DNA from: JACQXM01 sp964569425 | GTDB lineage: Bacteria > Planctomycetota > Phycisphaerae > UBA1845 | Direction: 5' to 3' | DNA: 26,657 bases | Assembly (NCBI GenBank): GCA_964569425.1 | Contig: CAZMVD010000052.1 | Location: 1 to 26,657, forward strand | In this document: positions 1 to 5,836 of the stretch, piece by piece | Layout: every line of letters starts with the position of its first letter | How positions within the stretch are numbered: position 1 is the first letter of the stretch | Notes under the pieces: model-generated | Told to the model about the DNA's origin: nothing | The model's input: only the letters and a program-made list of their open reading frames with translations | Database searches by the model: none | Position numbers and translations under genes: made by a program

Positions 1-42
1 CACTGCCCCATTGGATGCCTGCGTGCTTCCCCCCTTTTCCAT
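1..42 (-). CDS. Start of an unidentified gene leaving the left edge (partial)
   Basis: An ATG on the minus strand at position 42 opens a reading frame of 14 codons to the window edge (MEKGGSTQASNGAV). Directly upstream, positions 53-43, is a repeated purine block whose GGAGG (53-49) sits six bases before the ATG, an ideal Shine-Dalgarno arrangement. This is the main reason to call a gene. The product cannot be identified from 14 residues. It would be divergent from the gene starting at 282, so the 239 bases between them should hold both promoters, although I see no convincing -35/-10 pair there. Confidence 0.45.
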   Translation of the reverse strand, partial: MEKGGSTQASNGAV

Positions 43-281
43 CCTCCTCCTCCAAAGGACGTGCCGTCGGCGACCAAGACCAGGTCGCCGGCGGTGCGCG
101 CCGTCGGCGCTTCCCAGCCGAACGCTCGTGGATTTCCCCCGATCAGCGCCCCAGTGCACCTTCCTGCCCCGATAAACTCCCGCCCGGCACCTTTCCCAGG
201 CACGGCAGCGCCCCATAGCTTCACGCCGCGCAGAAATCGCCCCACCCCACGCCTACGATCCATCGGAAGGGGGAACGCAGC

Positions 282-653
282 GTGGAATACCGGCCCATTC
301 AGCCCTCCGGGCAGCGCCCCGCCGACGAACCCGCACGCCGTGGCTTCCAACCGTCGATCGCCATGCGCGACGTGTTCCGGCAGATGATTGAGGAGGAAAT
401 CCGCCACGGCCGGCTGACACCGGCGCGGCGGCGGCGCATCGTGCGCTATGGCGCTCAACTTCGCCTCTCGGCCGTCGAAGTTGGGCGCCTGGTCAGCGAG
501 TGCCGCGCGGAAATCCTGCAAAGTGAGGACGCCACAGCCCGGCGACACGCCCTGCGCCTGGTCGACCCTCCGCGTGAACCCTGGCCGATTCCCTGGGTCC
601 TTTCCGCGCTGCTGTTAGCGGCCATCGTCGCACAGTGGTTGCTACGCCCGTGA
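282..653 (+). CDS. Small tail-anchored membrane protein, hypothetical
   Basis: This 123-residue protein starts at GTG 282. An AGGGGG ribosome-binding site at 268-273 lies eight bases upstream. The N-terminal 25 residues look disordered. Residues about 28-90 are strongly helical and rich in Arg, Glu and Ala (including a RRRRIVRYG stretch). The last 20 or so residues form one hydrophobic helix (PWVLSALLLAAIVAQW) followed by LLRP and the stop, so the protein is probably a C-terminal tail anchor with its bulk in the cytoplasm. I do not recognise a family, and no catalytic motif is visible. It could be a regulatory or scaffold peptide, but nothing in the neighbourhood indicates a job. Confidence 0.6.
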   Translation: MEYRPIQPSGQRPADEPARRGFQPSIAMRDVFRQMIEEEIRHGRLTPARRRRIVRYGAQLRLSAVEVGRLVSECRAEILQSEDATARRHALRLVDPPREPWPIPWVLSALLLAAIVAQWLLRP

Positions 654-779
654 GCCGATCGGCGACGAACCCCAGTCGCAAACTTCCGACCGATTTGTCT
701 ATCTGCGGGCGATTTTCTTCGGCAGCCCCTTGAACGGACACGTGGGCGGGGCGGACAGTGTCTGCGAACCGGTCGCCTG

Positions 780-830
780 CCGACCGATCGGCCGGCTCAA
801 CTACCGTGCGGGCAATAAACCGTGGCCCGC
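780..830. repeat. Second copy of a 12-mer plus GCGGGC-N11-GCCCGC arrangement
   Basis: CCGACCGATCGG (780-791) is the exact reverse complement of the arm at 11779-11790. It is followed by GCGGGC (808-813), 11 bases, and GCCCGC (825-830), the same small stem as at 11757-11779. Spacing between the two parts differs, so common origin is possible but not shown. Confidence 0.3.
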
Positions 831-846
831 GGCGTTGGTCCTGTCG

Positions 847-861
847 GGGAGCGTCGCTCCC
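847..861. promoter_or_regulatory. Perfect inverted repeat next to a -35 box
   Basis: GGGAGC (847-852), GTC, GCTCCC (856-861) is a perfect 15-base inverted repeat. It ends one base before the TTGAGC -35 candidate at 862. The position suggests an operator or activator site for the gene at 914. A chance palindrome in GC-rich DNA is also possible. Confidence 0.3.
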
Positions 862-890
862 TTGAGCGTCTGGGGTGAGGGCTGGATACA
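862..890 (+). promoter_or_regulatory. Candidate promoter for the gene at 914
   Basis: TTGAGC (862-867) and GATACA (885-890) are separated by exactly 17 bases and lie 24 bases before the start codon. The -35 box is good and the -10 box is weak (3 of 6 to TATAAT), so this is tentative. Confidence 0.35.
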
Positions 891-913
891 AACCATTTGA
901 GGAGGCACAAGCC

Positions 914-1366
914 ATGGTCAAGAATCTGTCGGGGGCAATTCTACTGCTGGGCATCGTGGCCGGGCCGGCGTGGGCACAGCGCACGGTGGATGAATCTCGC
1001 GGACCGCGGGTGCTCGTGTTGCGGTGCGTGAACGCGATCGAGACGAGCGCCCACTTCACAGTGCGCGGCATCGCGACCACGGGCAACCGTTGTTCCGCGT
1101 TCGTGGCCGAATTGGTCGAAGCGGGCCGCGTCGACGAAGCGCAGGCCGTGGCCCAGCGCTGCGCCCAGGCGGTGAACACGCTGGCGGACAACGGCACGCA
1201 GCGCATCGACCGCATCGGCATGCATTGCGCCGAGCTTCTGGAAGAAGCGGGCGCGCCGGACGCGGCGTTTGAGGTGATCCGTCGCGCCGCGCTGGCGGGC
1301 AAGTCGGCGATCGACACGGCACGCGACCGCGCGCTGGCTGCGATCCGTCAGGCGCTGGGCGGCTGA
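914..1366 (+). CDS. Small secreted helical protein, hypothetical
   Basis: I chose ATG 914 because GAGGAGG (899-905) lies eight bases upstream and because this start gives a clean signal peptide: MVKNLSG, a hydrophobic core, then AWA-Q as the likely cleavage site near residue 22. An upstream in-frame start at 875 would spoil the signal. The mature part of about 128 residues is alanine-rich and helical. It has four Cys residues (in RCVNA, NRCSA, QRCAQ and MHCAE) that could form two disulfides outside the cytoplasm. The helix periodicity resembles a short repeat (TPR-like) fold, but no repeat consensus is convincing. The family is not recognised. A strong hairpin lies about 75 bases downstream. 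Confidence 0.7.
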   Translation: MVKNLSGAILLLGIVAGPAWAQRTVDESRGPRVLVLRCVNAIETSAHFTVRGIATTGNRCSAFVAELVEAGRVDEAQAVAQRCAQAVNTLADNGTQRIDRIGMHCAELLEEAGAPDAAFEVIRRAALAGKSAIDTARDRALAAIRQALGG

Positions 1367-1441
1367 CGCGCGTGACACTCTTCGGTCACCAGTCGGGCGG
1401 CGGCCCGGCTCTCTGATATTGTGTTTGGTGGGGACACCGTG

Positions 1442-1475
1442 GGCGGCGGGGCGACAGGAATGTCGGCCCGCCGCC
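1442..1475. terminator. Long GC-rich hairpin with GGAA tetraloop
   Basis: The arms 1442-1456 and 1461-1475 pair over 15 positions with a single G-G mismatch, nine and five perfect pairs on either side, closed by the GNRA-type loop GGAA (1457-1460). It lies 75 bases after the stop of the secreted-protein gene. The flanking sequence is not T-rich, so it may act as a weak or factor-assisted terminator, or as a structured RNA element. Confidence 0.5.
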
Positions 1476-1611
1476 TTCGCTTGGTGGACGGGCGCCCGGC
1501 GGCGTTCGCGACATTTCTTCCCCGCCGACCGCCCGCCACCCAAGACCACCCGAAAACAGAAGTTACGGCACATTTGACAGGCAACGCACCGATCCGGCGC
1601 ACCGTGCGCGG

Positions 1612-1640
1612 TTGACGCCGCCGGACGATCGGCGTAGCGT
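1612..1640 (+). promoter_or_regulatory. Promoter for the RdgC-like gene
   Basis: TTGACG (1612-1617), a 17-base spacer and TAGCGT (1635-1640) lie 72 bases before the ATG at 1712. The -35 matches five of six consensus positions. The -10 keeps the TA...T skeleton. The same architecture recurs at 2923 and, on the other strand, at 20949. Confidence 0.5.
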
Positions 1641-1663
1641 CCCGGCCGCTGTCCGTCCATTCG

Positions 1664-1681
1664 GTGTCAAGCGTATGACAC
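1664..1681. promoter_or_regulatory. Operator-like inverted repeat in the RdgC-like leader
   Basis: GTGTCA (1664-1669), six bases, then TGACAC (1676-1681) is a perfect two-fold site. It lies about 23 bases after the -10 box of the candidate promoter, where a bound repressor would block transcription. No matching regulator gene is in the window. Confidence 0.4.
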
Positions 1682-1711
1682 TATCAAACGGGCCGCGAAC
1701 GGGAGGACTGC

Positions 1712-2902
1712 ATGGGTTTCGCTGCCGGCGCCATCACATTTCGACGTTACCTGCTCAGCGGCAGCCACCCCGCGGCGCTCACCGATGAATGGCTCGCGGC
1801 GATCGCGGCGCGGCGCTTCGGACGTGCGGCGGCGGGCGTAGGCGGCGTGGAGGCGGGATGGATCGTCCCCACCCACCTGCTGGACACCGACTTCACCGAC
1901 CGCGAGCGCATTCTGGTGGGCCGCTTCGTGTACCTCGCCTTGCGCCTGGACCGCACCACCCCGCCGCCCGCGCTGGTCCGCAGCTACCAGTGTCAGGAAG
2001 AAGACACCCTGCGCAAGACCACGGGGCGCGACGCGCTCAGCGCCCGCGAGCGCAAGCTGGCGCGCGAGGCGGCACACGAACGCGCCGAGAGCGAGGCCCG
2101 CAAGGGCGCCTTCCGCCGCATGGCCGCCTATCCGCTGGCCATCGACCTGAAAGCCGGCGAAGCCTACTTCGGCTGCCTGGCGGGGCGCGCCGCCGAGCAA
2201 CTGGTCACCCTGGCGGCGGAAACGTTCGGCGTGACCTTTGTTCCGGCCACGGCGGACGAAATCGGCTATCGCGCCGCCGAGTCGCTGGGTCTGTCCCGCG
2301 CCCTGGAAGTCGCCCGGCCGGCGCACCTGGTCGCTCCGCCGCCGGGCGCTTCCGGCGAAGACGATGGCGGATCGCCCGCGACCGACCGCGGCTTTCTGGC
2401 GCGCGAGTTTCTGGCGTGGCTGTGGTTTCACGTCATGGTCCGCGAGGGGCTGGTGCGCGGAACGCGCAGCGGTGAAGTCGCCGTATCGTTGCACAAGTCC
2501 ATGCACCTCGAGTGCGGCTACGGTTCCGGCGGCAAAGTGGGTTTGCGGTGCGATGCGCCGGCGTCGGCGAGCGAGGCGCGAACGGCACTTGGCGTCGGCA
2601 AGTGGCCGGTGCGTGCCGGGCTGATGCTATCGGCGGCCGACGGCGCATGGGAACTGACTTTCGACGCGTTGCGCTGGACCGTTTCGGGCCTGCACGTTCC
2701 GCGCGAAGACGCAGACGACGCCCATGCGGTGCAATTGGACCGGCTCGACGCCATGGCCCGGCTCAGTGCGCTGCTGGAAGACCTGTACGGCACTTTTCTG
2801 CGGGTGCGTTTGAGCGAAAGCTGGTCCAGGGAACACGCCGCCATGCGGCGCTGGGCCCAGGAAGCGGGAATGTCGGCCTTAGCCCATCGAGCCACCGCGT
2901 AG
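1712..2902 (+). CDS. RdgC-like recombination-associated protein
   Basis: This 396-residue protein starts at ATG 1712 with GGGAGGA four bases upstream. RdgC in proteobacteria is a ring-forming DNA-binding protein that modulates RecA and replication. The resemblance here is to the distant RdgC-like family I know from planctomycetes: an N-terminal GAITFRRY strand, a GWIVPTHLLDTDF segment near residue 50 (compare the GWVPP segment of RdgC), a basic coiled stretch at about 105-137 (ARERKLAREAAHERAE), AYPLAIDL and YFGCLAG strands, and a C-terminal helical end (LLEDLYGTFLRVRLS). It is longer than the roughly 300-residue E. coli protein. No enzyme motif is visible. The DNA-binding role is inferred from the family. 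A promoter and a perfect inverted repeat upstream suggest that it is regulated on its own. Confidence 0.65.
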   Translation: MGFAAGAITFRRYLLSGSHPAALTDEWLAAIAARRFGRAAAGVGGVEAGWIVPTHLLDTDFTDRERILVGRFVYLALRLDRTTPPPALVRSYQCQEEDTLRKTTGRDALSARERKLAREAAHERAESEARKGAFRRMAAYPLAIDLKAGEAYFGCLAGRAAEQLVTLAAETFGVTFVPATADEIGYRAAESLGLSRALEVARPAHLVAPPPGASGEDDGGSPATDRGFLAREFLAWLWFHVMVREGLVRGTRSGEVAVSLHKSMHLECGYGSGGKVGLRCDAPASASEARTALGVGKWPVRAGLMLSAADGAWELTFDALRWTVSGLHVPREDADDAHAVQLDRLDAMARLSALLEDLYGTFLRVRLSESWSREHAAMRRWAQEAGMSALAHRATA

Positions 2903-2922
2903 CGTCACGGTGGGGCTTGCGA

Positions 2923-2951
2923 TTGACGCTGCGAAATCACGCCACTATGGT
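2923..2951 (+). promoter_or_regulatory. Promoter for the lipoprotein gene, leaderless type
   Basis: TTGACG (2923-2928), 17 bases, then TATGGT (2946-2951), four of six matches to TATAAT. The predicted transcription start falls seven bases after the -10, on the ATG at 2959. The ATG at 2947 lies inside the -10 box and is therefore an unlikely start. Confidence 0.55.
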
Positions 2952-2958
2952 TCCGCCC

Positions 2959-3639
2959 ATGCGCGGCAGATCCGGTATGTCACTTCGTTTCCTGATCGAC
3001 CGGCGCCTTGACTGGGCGGCGGTCGCAAGCGCGCACCGGCCGCACAACCCGCTGCCCGGGCGCATGGCCCTGGCCCTGCTCTGGTGCGCACTGGCCGGGT
3101 GCGCTGCGCCGACATCGCGCTTTACCATCGTCGATCACCGCGAGATGGGCGCGCCGCGCACCTACGGCGAAACCTTTGACGAGGCCTTTTACCACATCGA
3201 TGCGCAGCAGAACCTGCAACTGGTCCTCCGCCGCGAGCAGCCCTCCGCCTCCGATCCGCGCACCAAGATCGTGCAGCTCATCAGCATCCGTTCGCTATGG
3301 CGTCCCATCCCCGGCCGGACCAACGCCGAATCCGGACAGATCAACGGCACCGTCGCCTATGCCATCCTCAGCGGCGAGCGCGGCGCCACTTTCGAGGGGG
3401 CAGGCTCGGTTTTCTTCGAACCGCCCGGCGGCACCGGACTGCTTCACGGCACTCTGGATCGAGCGGTGCTGCGACCCACGCGCTCCCGCGGCGGTGACGA
3501 AGGGCTGTTTCGCCATGCCGAATTGTCGGGCTCGTTCGCCGCCGTTCGCGATCGCCGCCAGGTCGTCCGCCTGACCAACGAACTCAACCGGCTGTTCGGC
3601 CCGATGCCCGCGGAATCAGACCGGATGTCTGCCAGATGA
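2959..3639 (+). CDS. Putative lipoprotein, hypothetical
   Basis: The frame is open from inside the preceding gene, but the promoter at 2923-2951 makes ATG 2959 (leaderless) or 2977 the realistic starts; no Shine-Dalgarno precedes either. The product is about 226 residues. A hydrophobic run ending in ALAGC puts a lipobox Cys at codon 3100-3102 (residue 48), which would anchor the protein to a membrane lipid. The basic segment before it is unusually long (about 35 residues), so a start at ATG 3064 is also possible. The mature part has strands such as KIVQLISIRSLWRP and a Gly-rich region (FEPPGGTGLLHGTLDRAVL) consistent with a beta-rich periplasmic domain. I do not recognise a family. cstA starts 46 bases downstream and could be co-transcribed. 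Confidence 0.65.
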   Translation: MRGRSGMSLRFLIDRRLDWAAVASAHRPHNPLPGRMALALLWCALAGCAAPTSRFTIVDHREMGAPRTYGETFDEAFYHIDAQQNLQLVLRREQPSASDPRTKIVQLISIRSLWRPIPGRTNAESGQINGTVAYAILSGERGATFEGAGSVFFEPPGGTGLLHGTLDRAVLRPTRSRGGDEGLFRHAELSGSFAAVRDRRQVVRLTNELNRLFGPMPAESDRMSAR

Positions 3640-3685
3640 CGCGGCCGAGGGTTCGTCGGCGTTCCTTCCGATCGGTGGGGCGCGT

Positions 3686-5476
3686 ATGAACGTCTTCTTT
3701 CTCGTCCTGCCCGCACTGGTGCTCTACTGGCTGGCCCATCGTTGGTACGCGCCGCGCCTGGCACGGGCCTTTGGCGAGGATAACACCCGTCCGACCCCCG
3801 CTGTGGTGCTGAATGACGGCGTCGATTACGTGCCCACCCGGCCGCACGTGCTTTTCGCCCATCATTTCTCGGCCATCGCCGCGGCCGGCCCCATCCTCGG
3901 GCCCACGTGGGCCTTGCTCTACGGATATATACCAGCCTTCTTCTGGATTCTGGGCGGGGCCATCCTCGTGGGCGCCGTGCACGACTTCGCATGCCTGTTT
4001 GTCTCGATGCGCGAGGGCGGCCGCTCCATTGCCGACATCGCCCGCCGGACGATCGGGCCGACGGCCTTTCTGCTCTTTGCGTTGTTCATCGCCTTCAACC
4101 TGGTGGTGGTCAACGCGGTGTTTCTCAACCTCACGGCAGTCTCGCTGACCTCGTTGAGCACGCCGGAGAAGCTGGGCCTGCCCGCCGATCAGACCATTTT
4201 TCGCACCATCACCGATGCCGCGGGCGAGTCCGCGGTGGTGGTCGGGGGGATTGCGTCAACTTCGGCGATTGCGCTCACGCTGATTGCGCCGGTGCTCGGG
4301 TTTCTCATCGTCAAGCGCCAGGTACGCGAGCGCTACACCTATCCGCTGGCCACAGCGCTGTGCCTCGGGTCGGTGCTGGTAGGGTTTGCCCTGCCCGTCA
4401 ACATGCCCAGCGTGACGATCGGCTCGTGGCACATGGACCCCACGCAGGTGTGGGTGGTGCTGATTGCGCTGTATGTCTGGTTTGCCGCAGCAGCGCCGGT
4501 GTGGCTTATTCTGCAGCCGCGCGAATTCGTCTCGGTGCAGTTCCTATACCTGGGCATCCTGCTGTTGCTGGCGGGGCTGATTGGCGCCGGGCTGCGCGGC
4601 GCCCCCATTCAGGCGCCGCCCACCGAGGTTCTCCACGGCGAAAGCGTGCTCGGATCAATGTGGCCGATGCTCTTTATCACCATCGCCTGCGGCGCGGTAT
4701 CCGGGTTTCACGGGCTGGTCGCCTCGGGGACGACGTCCAAACAGATTTCGCTCGAGTCCCACGCCAAGCACGTGGGGTACCTCGGCATGTTGGGCGAATC
4801 CGCCCTGGCGCTGTGCGTGACACTGGCCATCGCCGTGGGCATGACCTATCCCGAATACATGTCCTACCTGGTTCGGCCGGTCGATGCCGGACCGGACTGG
4901 AAGGCCAACCCGGTCCTAGCTTTTTCCGTCGGCGTGGCGGGGCTTTGCGAGCGCGGCTTGGGCATTCCCGTGTGGCTGGGCGTGGTCTTCGGGCTACTGA
5001 TGGTCGAAGGCTTCGTGCTCGATACCCTCGACGTGGCCATTCGCCTGAACCGCTATCTGCTCGAGGAGATCTGGTCGGCGTTGTTTCGTCGCGTACCCCG
5101 TTTGCTGCGCAATTTCTGGTTTAACTCCGGCTTGTCCGTCGGGCTGATGCTCATTCTGGCTTACAAACAACGGGCGGATAGCCTCTGGCCGATCTTTGGC
5201 ACCGGCAACCAGCTCTTGGCGTCGCTGACGTTATGCACTTTGTCGATCTGGTTTTACCGCCAGGGTCGGCCGGTGGTGTACGTACTGGTGCCCGCGGTGC
5301 TGGTGGGACTGACCACGTTCGCCTCGCTCATTTACCTTCTGGGGTGGAAGTACTGGCCAAGCCGCAATTACCTTCTGATCACCGTGGACATTGTGTTTCT
5401 TGCCCTGGCGCTGGGGGTCGTGGTGCTGGCGGTTCGCGCCGCCCGCTGCGCCCGCAGGACCGCGGAAGTCCGATAG
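3686..5476 (+). CDS. cstA: Carbon starvation protein CstA family transporter
   Basis: CstA proteins are inner-membrane transporters of peptides or pyruvate, made when good carbon is short. This 596-residue protein has about 15 hydrophobic segments. It has the family signature near the N-terminus (residues about 45-75, DGVDYVPTRPHVLFAHHF then AAAGPILGP), the acidic HDFACLFVSMREGG loop, a VSGFHGLVASGTTSKQI segment in the middle and the C-terminal WPIFGTGNQLLA motif. E. coli CstA is about 100 residues longer; shorter forms are common in other phyla. ATG 3686 is preceded by GGTGGGG. The upstream neighbour is a lipoprotein gene 46 bases away, and a hairpin terminator follows at 5514. The substrate cannot be told from sequence. 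Confidence 0.9.
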   Translation: MNVFFLVLPALVLYWLAHRWYAPRLARAFGEDNTRPTPAVVLNDGVDYVPTRPHVLFAHHFSAIAAAGPILGPTWALLYGYIPAFFWILGGAILVGAVHDFACLFVSMREGGRSIADIARRTIGPTAFLLFALFIAFNLVVVNAVFLNLTAVSLTSLSTPEKLGLPADQTIFRTITDAAGESAVVVGGIASTSAIALTLIAPVLGFLIVKRQVRERYTYPLATALCLGSVLVGFALPVNMPSVTIGSWHMDPTQVWVVLIALYVWFAAAAPVWLILQPREFVSVQFLYLGILLLLAGLIGAGLRGAPIQAPPTEVLHGESVLGSMWPMLFITIACGAVSGFHGLVASGTTSKQISLESHAKHVGYLGMLGESALALCVTLAIAVGMTYPEYMSYLVRPVDAGPDWKANPVLAFSVGVAGLCERGLGIPVWLGVVFGLLMVEGFVLDTLDVAIRLNRYLLEEIWSALFRRVPRLLRNFWFNSGLSVGLMLILAYKQRADSLWPIFGTGNQLLASLTLCTLSIWFYRQGRPVVYVLVPAVLVGLTTFASLIYLLGWKYWPSRNYLLITVDIVFLALALGVVVLAVRAARCARRTAEVR

Positions 5477-5513
5477 GCGGTTGACCACTTCGGGGCCGTG
5501 CCACGCCGAGAAA

Positions 5514-5542
5514 GCGAGGCGATCATCGGGTGACCGCCTCGC
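5514..5542. terminator. Bidirectional terminator between cstA and the large secreted protein
   Basis: GCGAGGCG (5514-5521) pairs perfectly with CGCCTCGC (5535-5542), with TCA/TGA able to extend the stem inside. It sits between two convergent genes. Read on the minus strand it is followed by CTTTCTC, a better termination tract than the CTTCCGTG found on the plus strand. Confidence 0.6.
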
Positions 5543-5569
5543 CTTCCGTGTTGTGACTACCGAACGCCG

Positions 5570-5586
5570 CTCAGCCGGTCCGGCTG
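5570..5586. repeat. Perfect 17-base palindrome after the large minus-strand gene
   Basis: TCAGCCGG (5570-5577), T, CCGGCTGA (5579-5586) is an exact inverted repeat 20 bases beyond the stop codon at 5606. It may add to termination or 3' end stability together with the hairpin at 5514-5542. Confidence 0.4.
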
Positions 5587-5605
5587 ACGATGCCGCCCGC
5601 GCCCT

Positions 5606-5836
5606 TTATGGACACGGCGGACAGGTCGTTGGATCCATTGATAGCGGATACGTGTTCCCCTGGAACGCCTGTATCAGCAGAAACACGTCGGCAATGTTGC
5701 AGATCCGATTGAGGCACGAATCAGTAGAACTCACCGATTGAACGTCGGCCCTCGCCCGCCGCAATGCGGTCGGCAGGTTCTGGAAACACTGTAGCGCCGC
5801 TAGGAAGTCATTGGCGTTGACGATGTTATTGGGGCA
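5606..5836 (-). other. Dockerin-like C-terminal domain of the large secreted protein
   Basis: Two copies of a short motif, NANDFLAALQCFQ and NIADVFLLIQAFQG, are separated by about 30 residues, as in planctomycete dockerin-like tails whose loops resemble calcium-binding EF-hand halves. Here the Asp/Asn pattern of the loops is degenerate, so calcium binding is uncertain. The domain probably serves in sorting or attachment. Confidence 0.5.

Larger units (their letters stand above)
1367..1711. other. Intergenic region of 345 bases with hairpin, promoter and operator-like repeat
   Basis: No credible gene lies here. The stretch holds the long hairpin at 1442-1475, a promoter at 1612-1640 and an inverted repeat at 1664-1681, each listed separately. 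The remaining sequence is GC-rich without further structure that I can support. Confidence 0.6.

Noticed and set aside
493..1317. Minus-strand open frame of 274 codons
   Set aside because: It covers two plus-strand genes with good starts and shows no domain or ribosome-binding site.
3907..5124. Plus-strand open frame of 405 codons inside cstA
   Set aside because: It overlaps cstA in another frame; the cstA frame has transmembrane segments and family motifs, while this one is Arg-rich without them.
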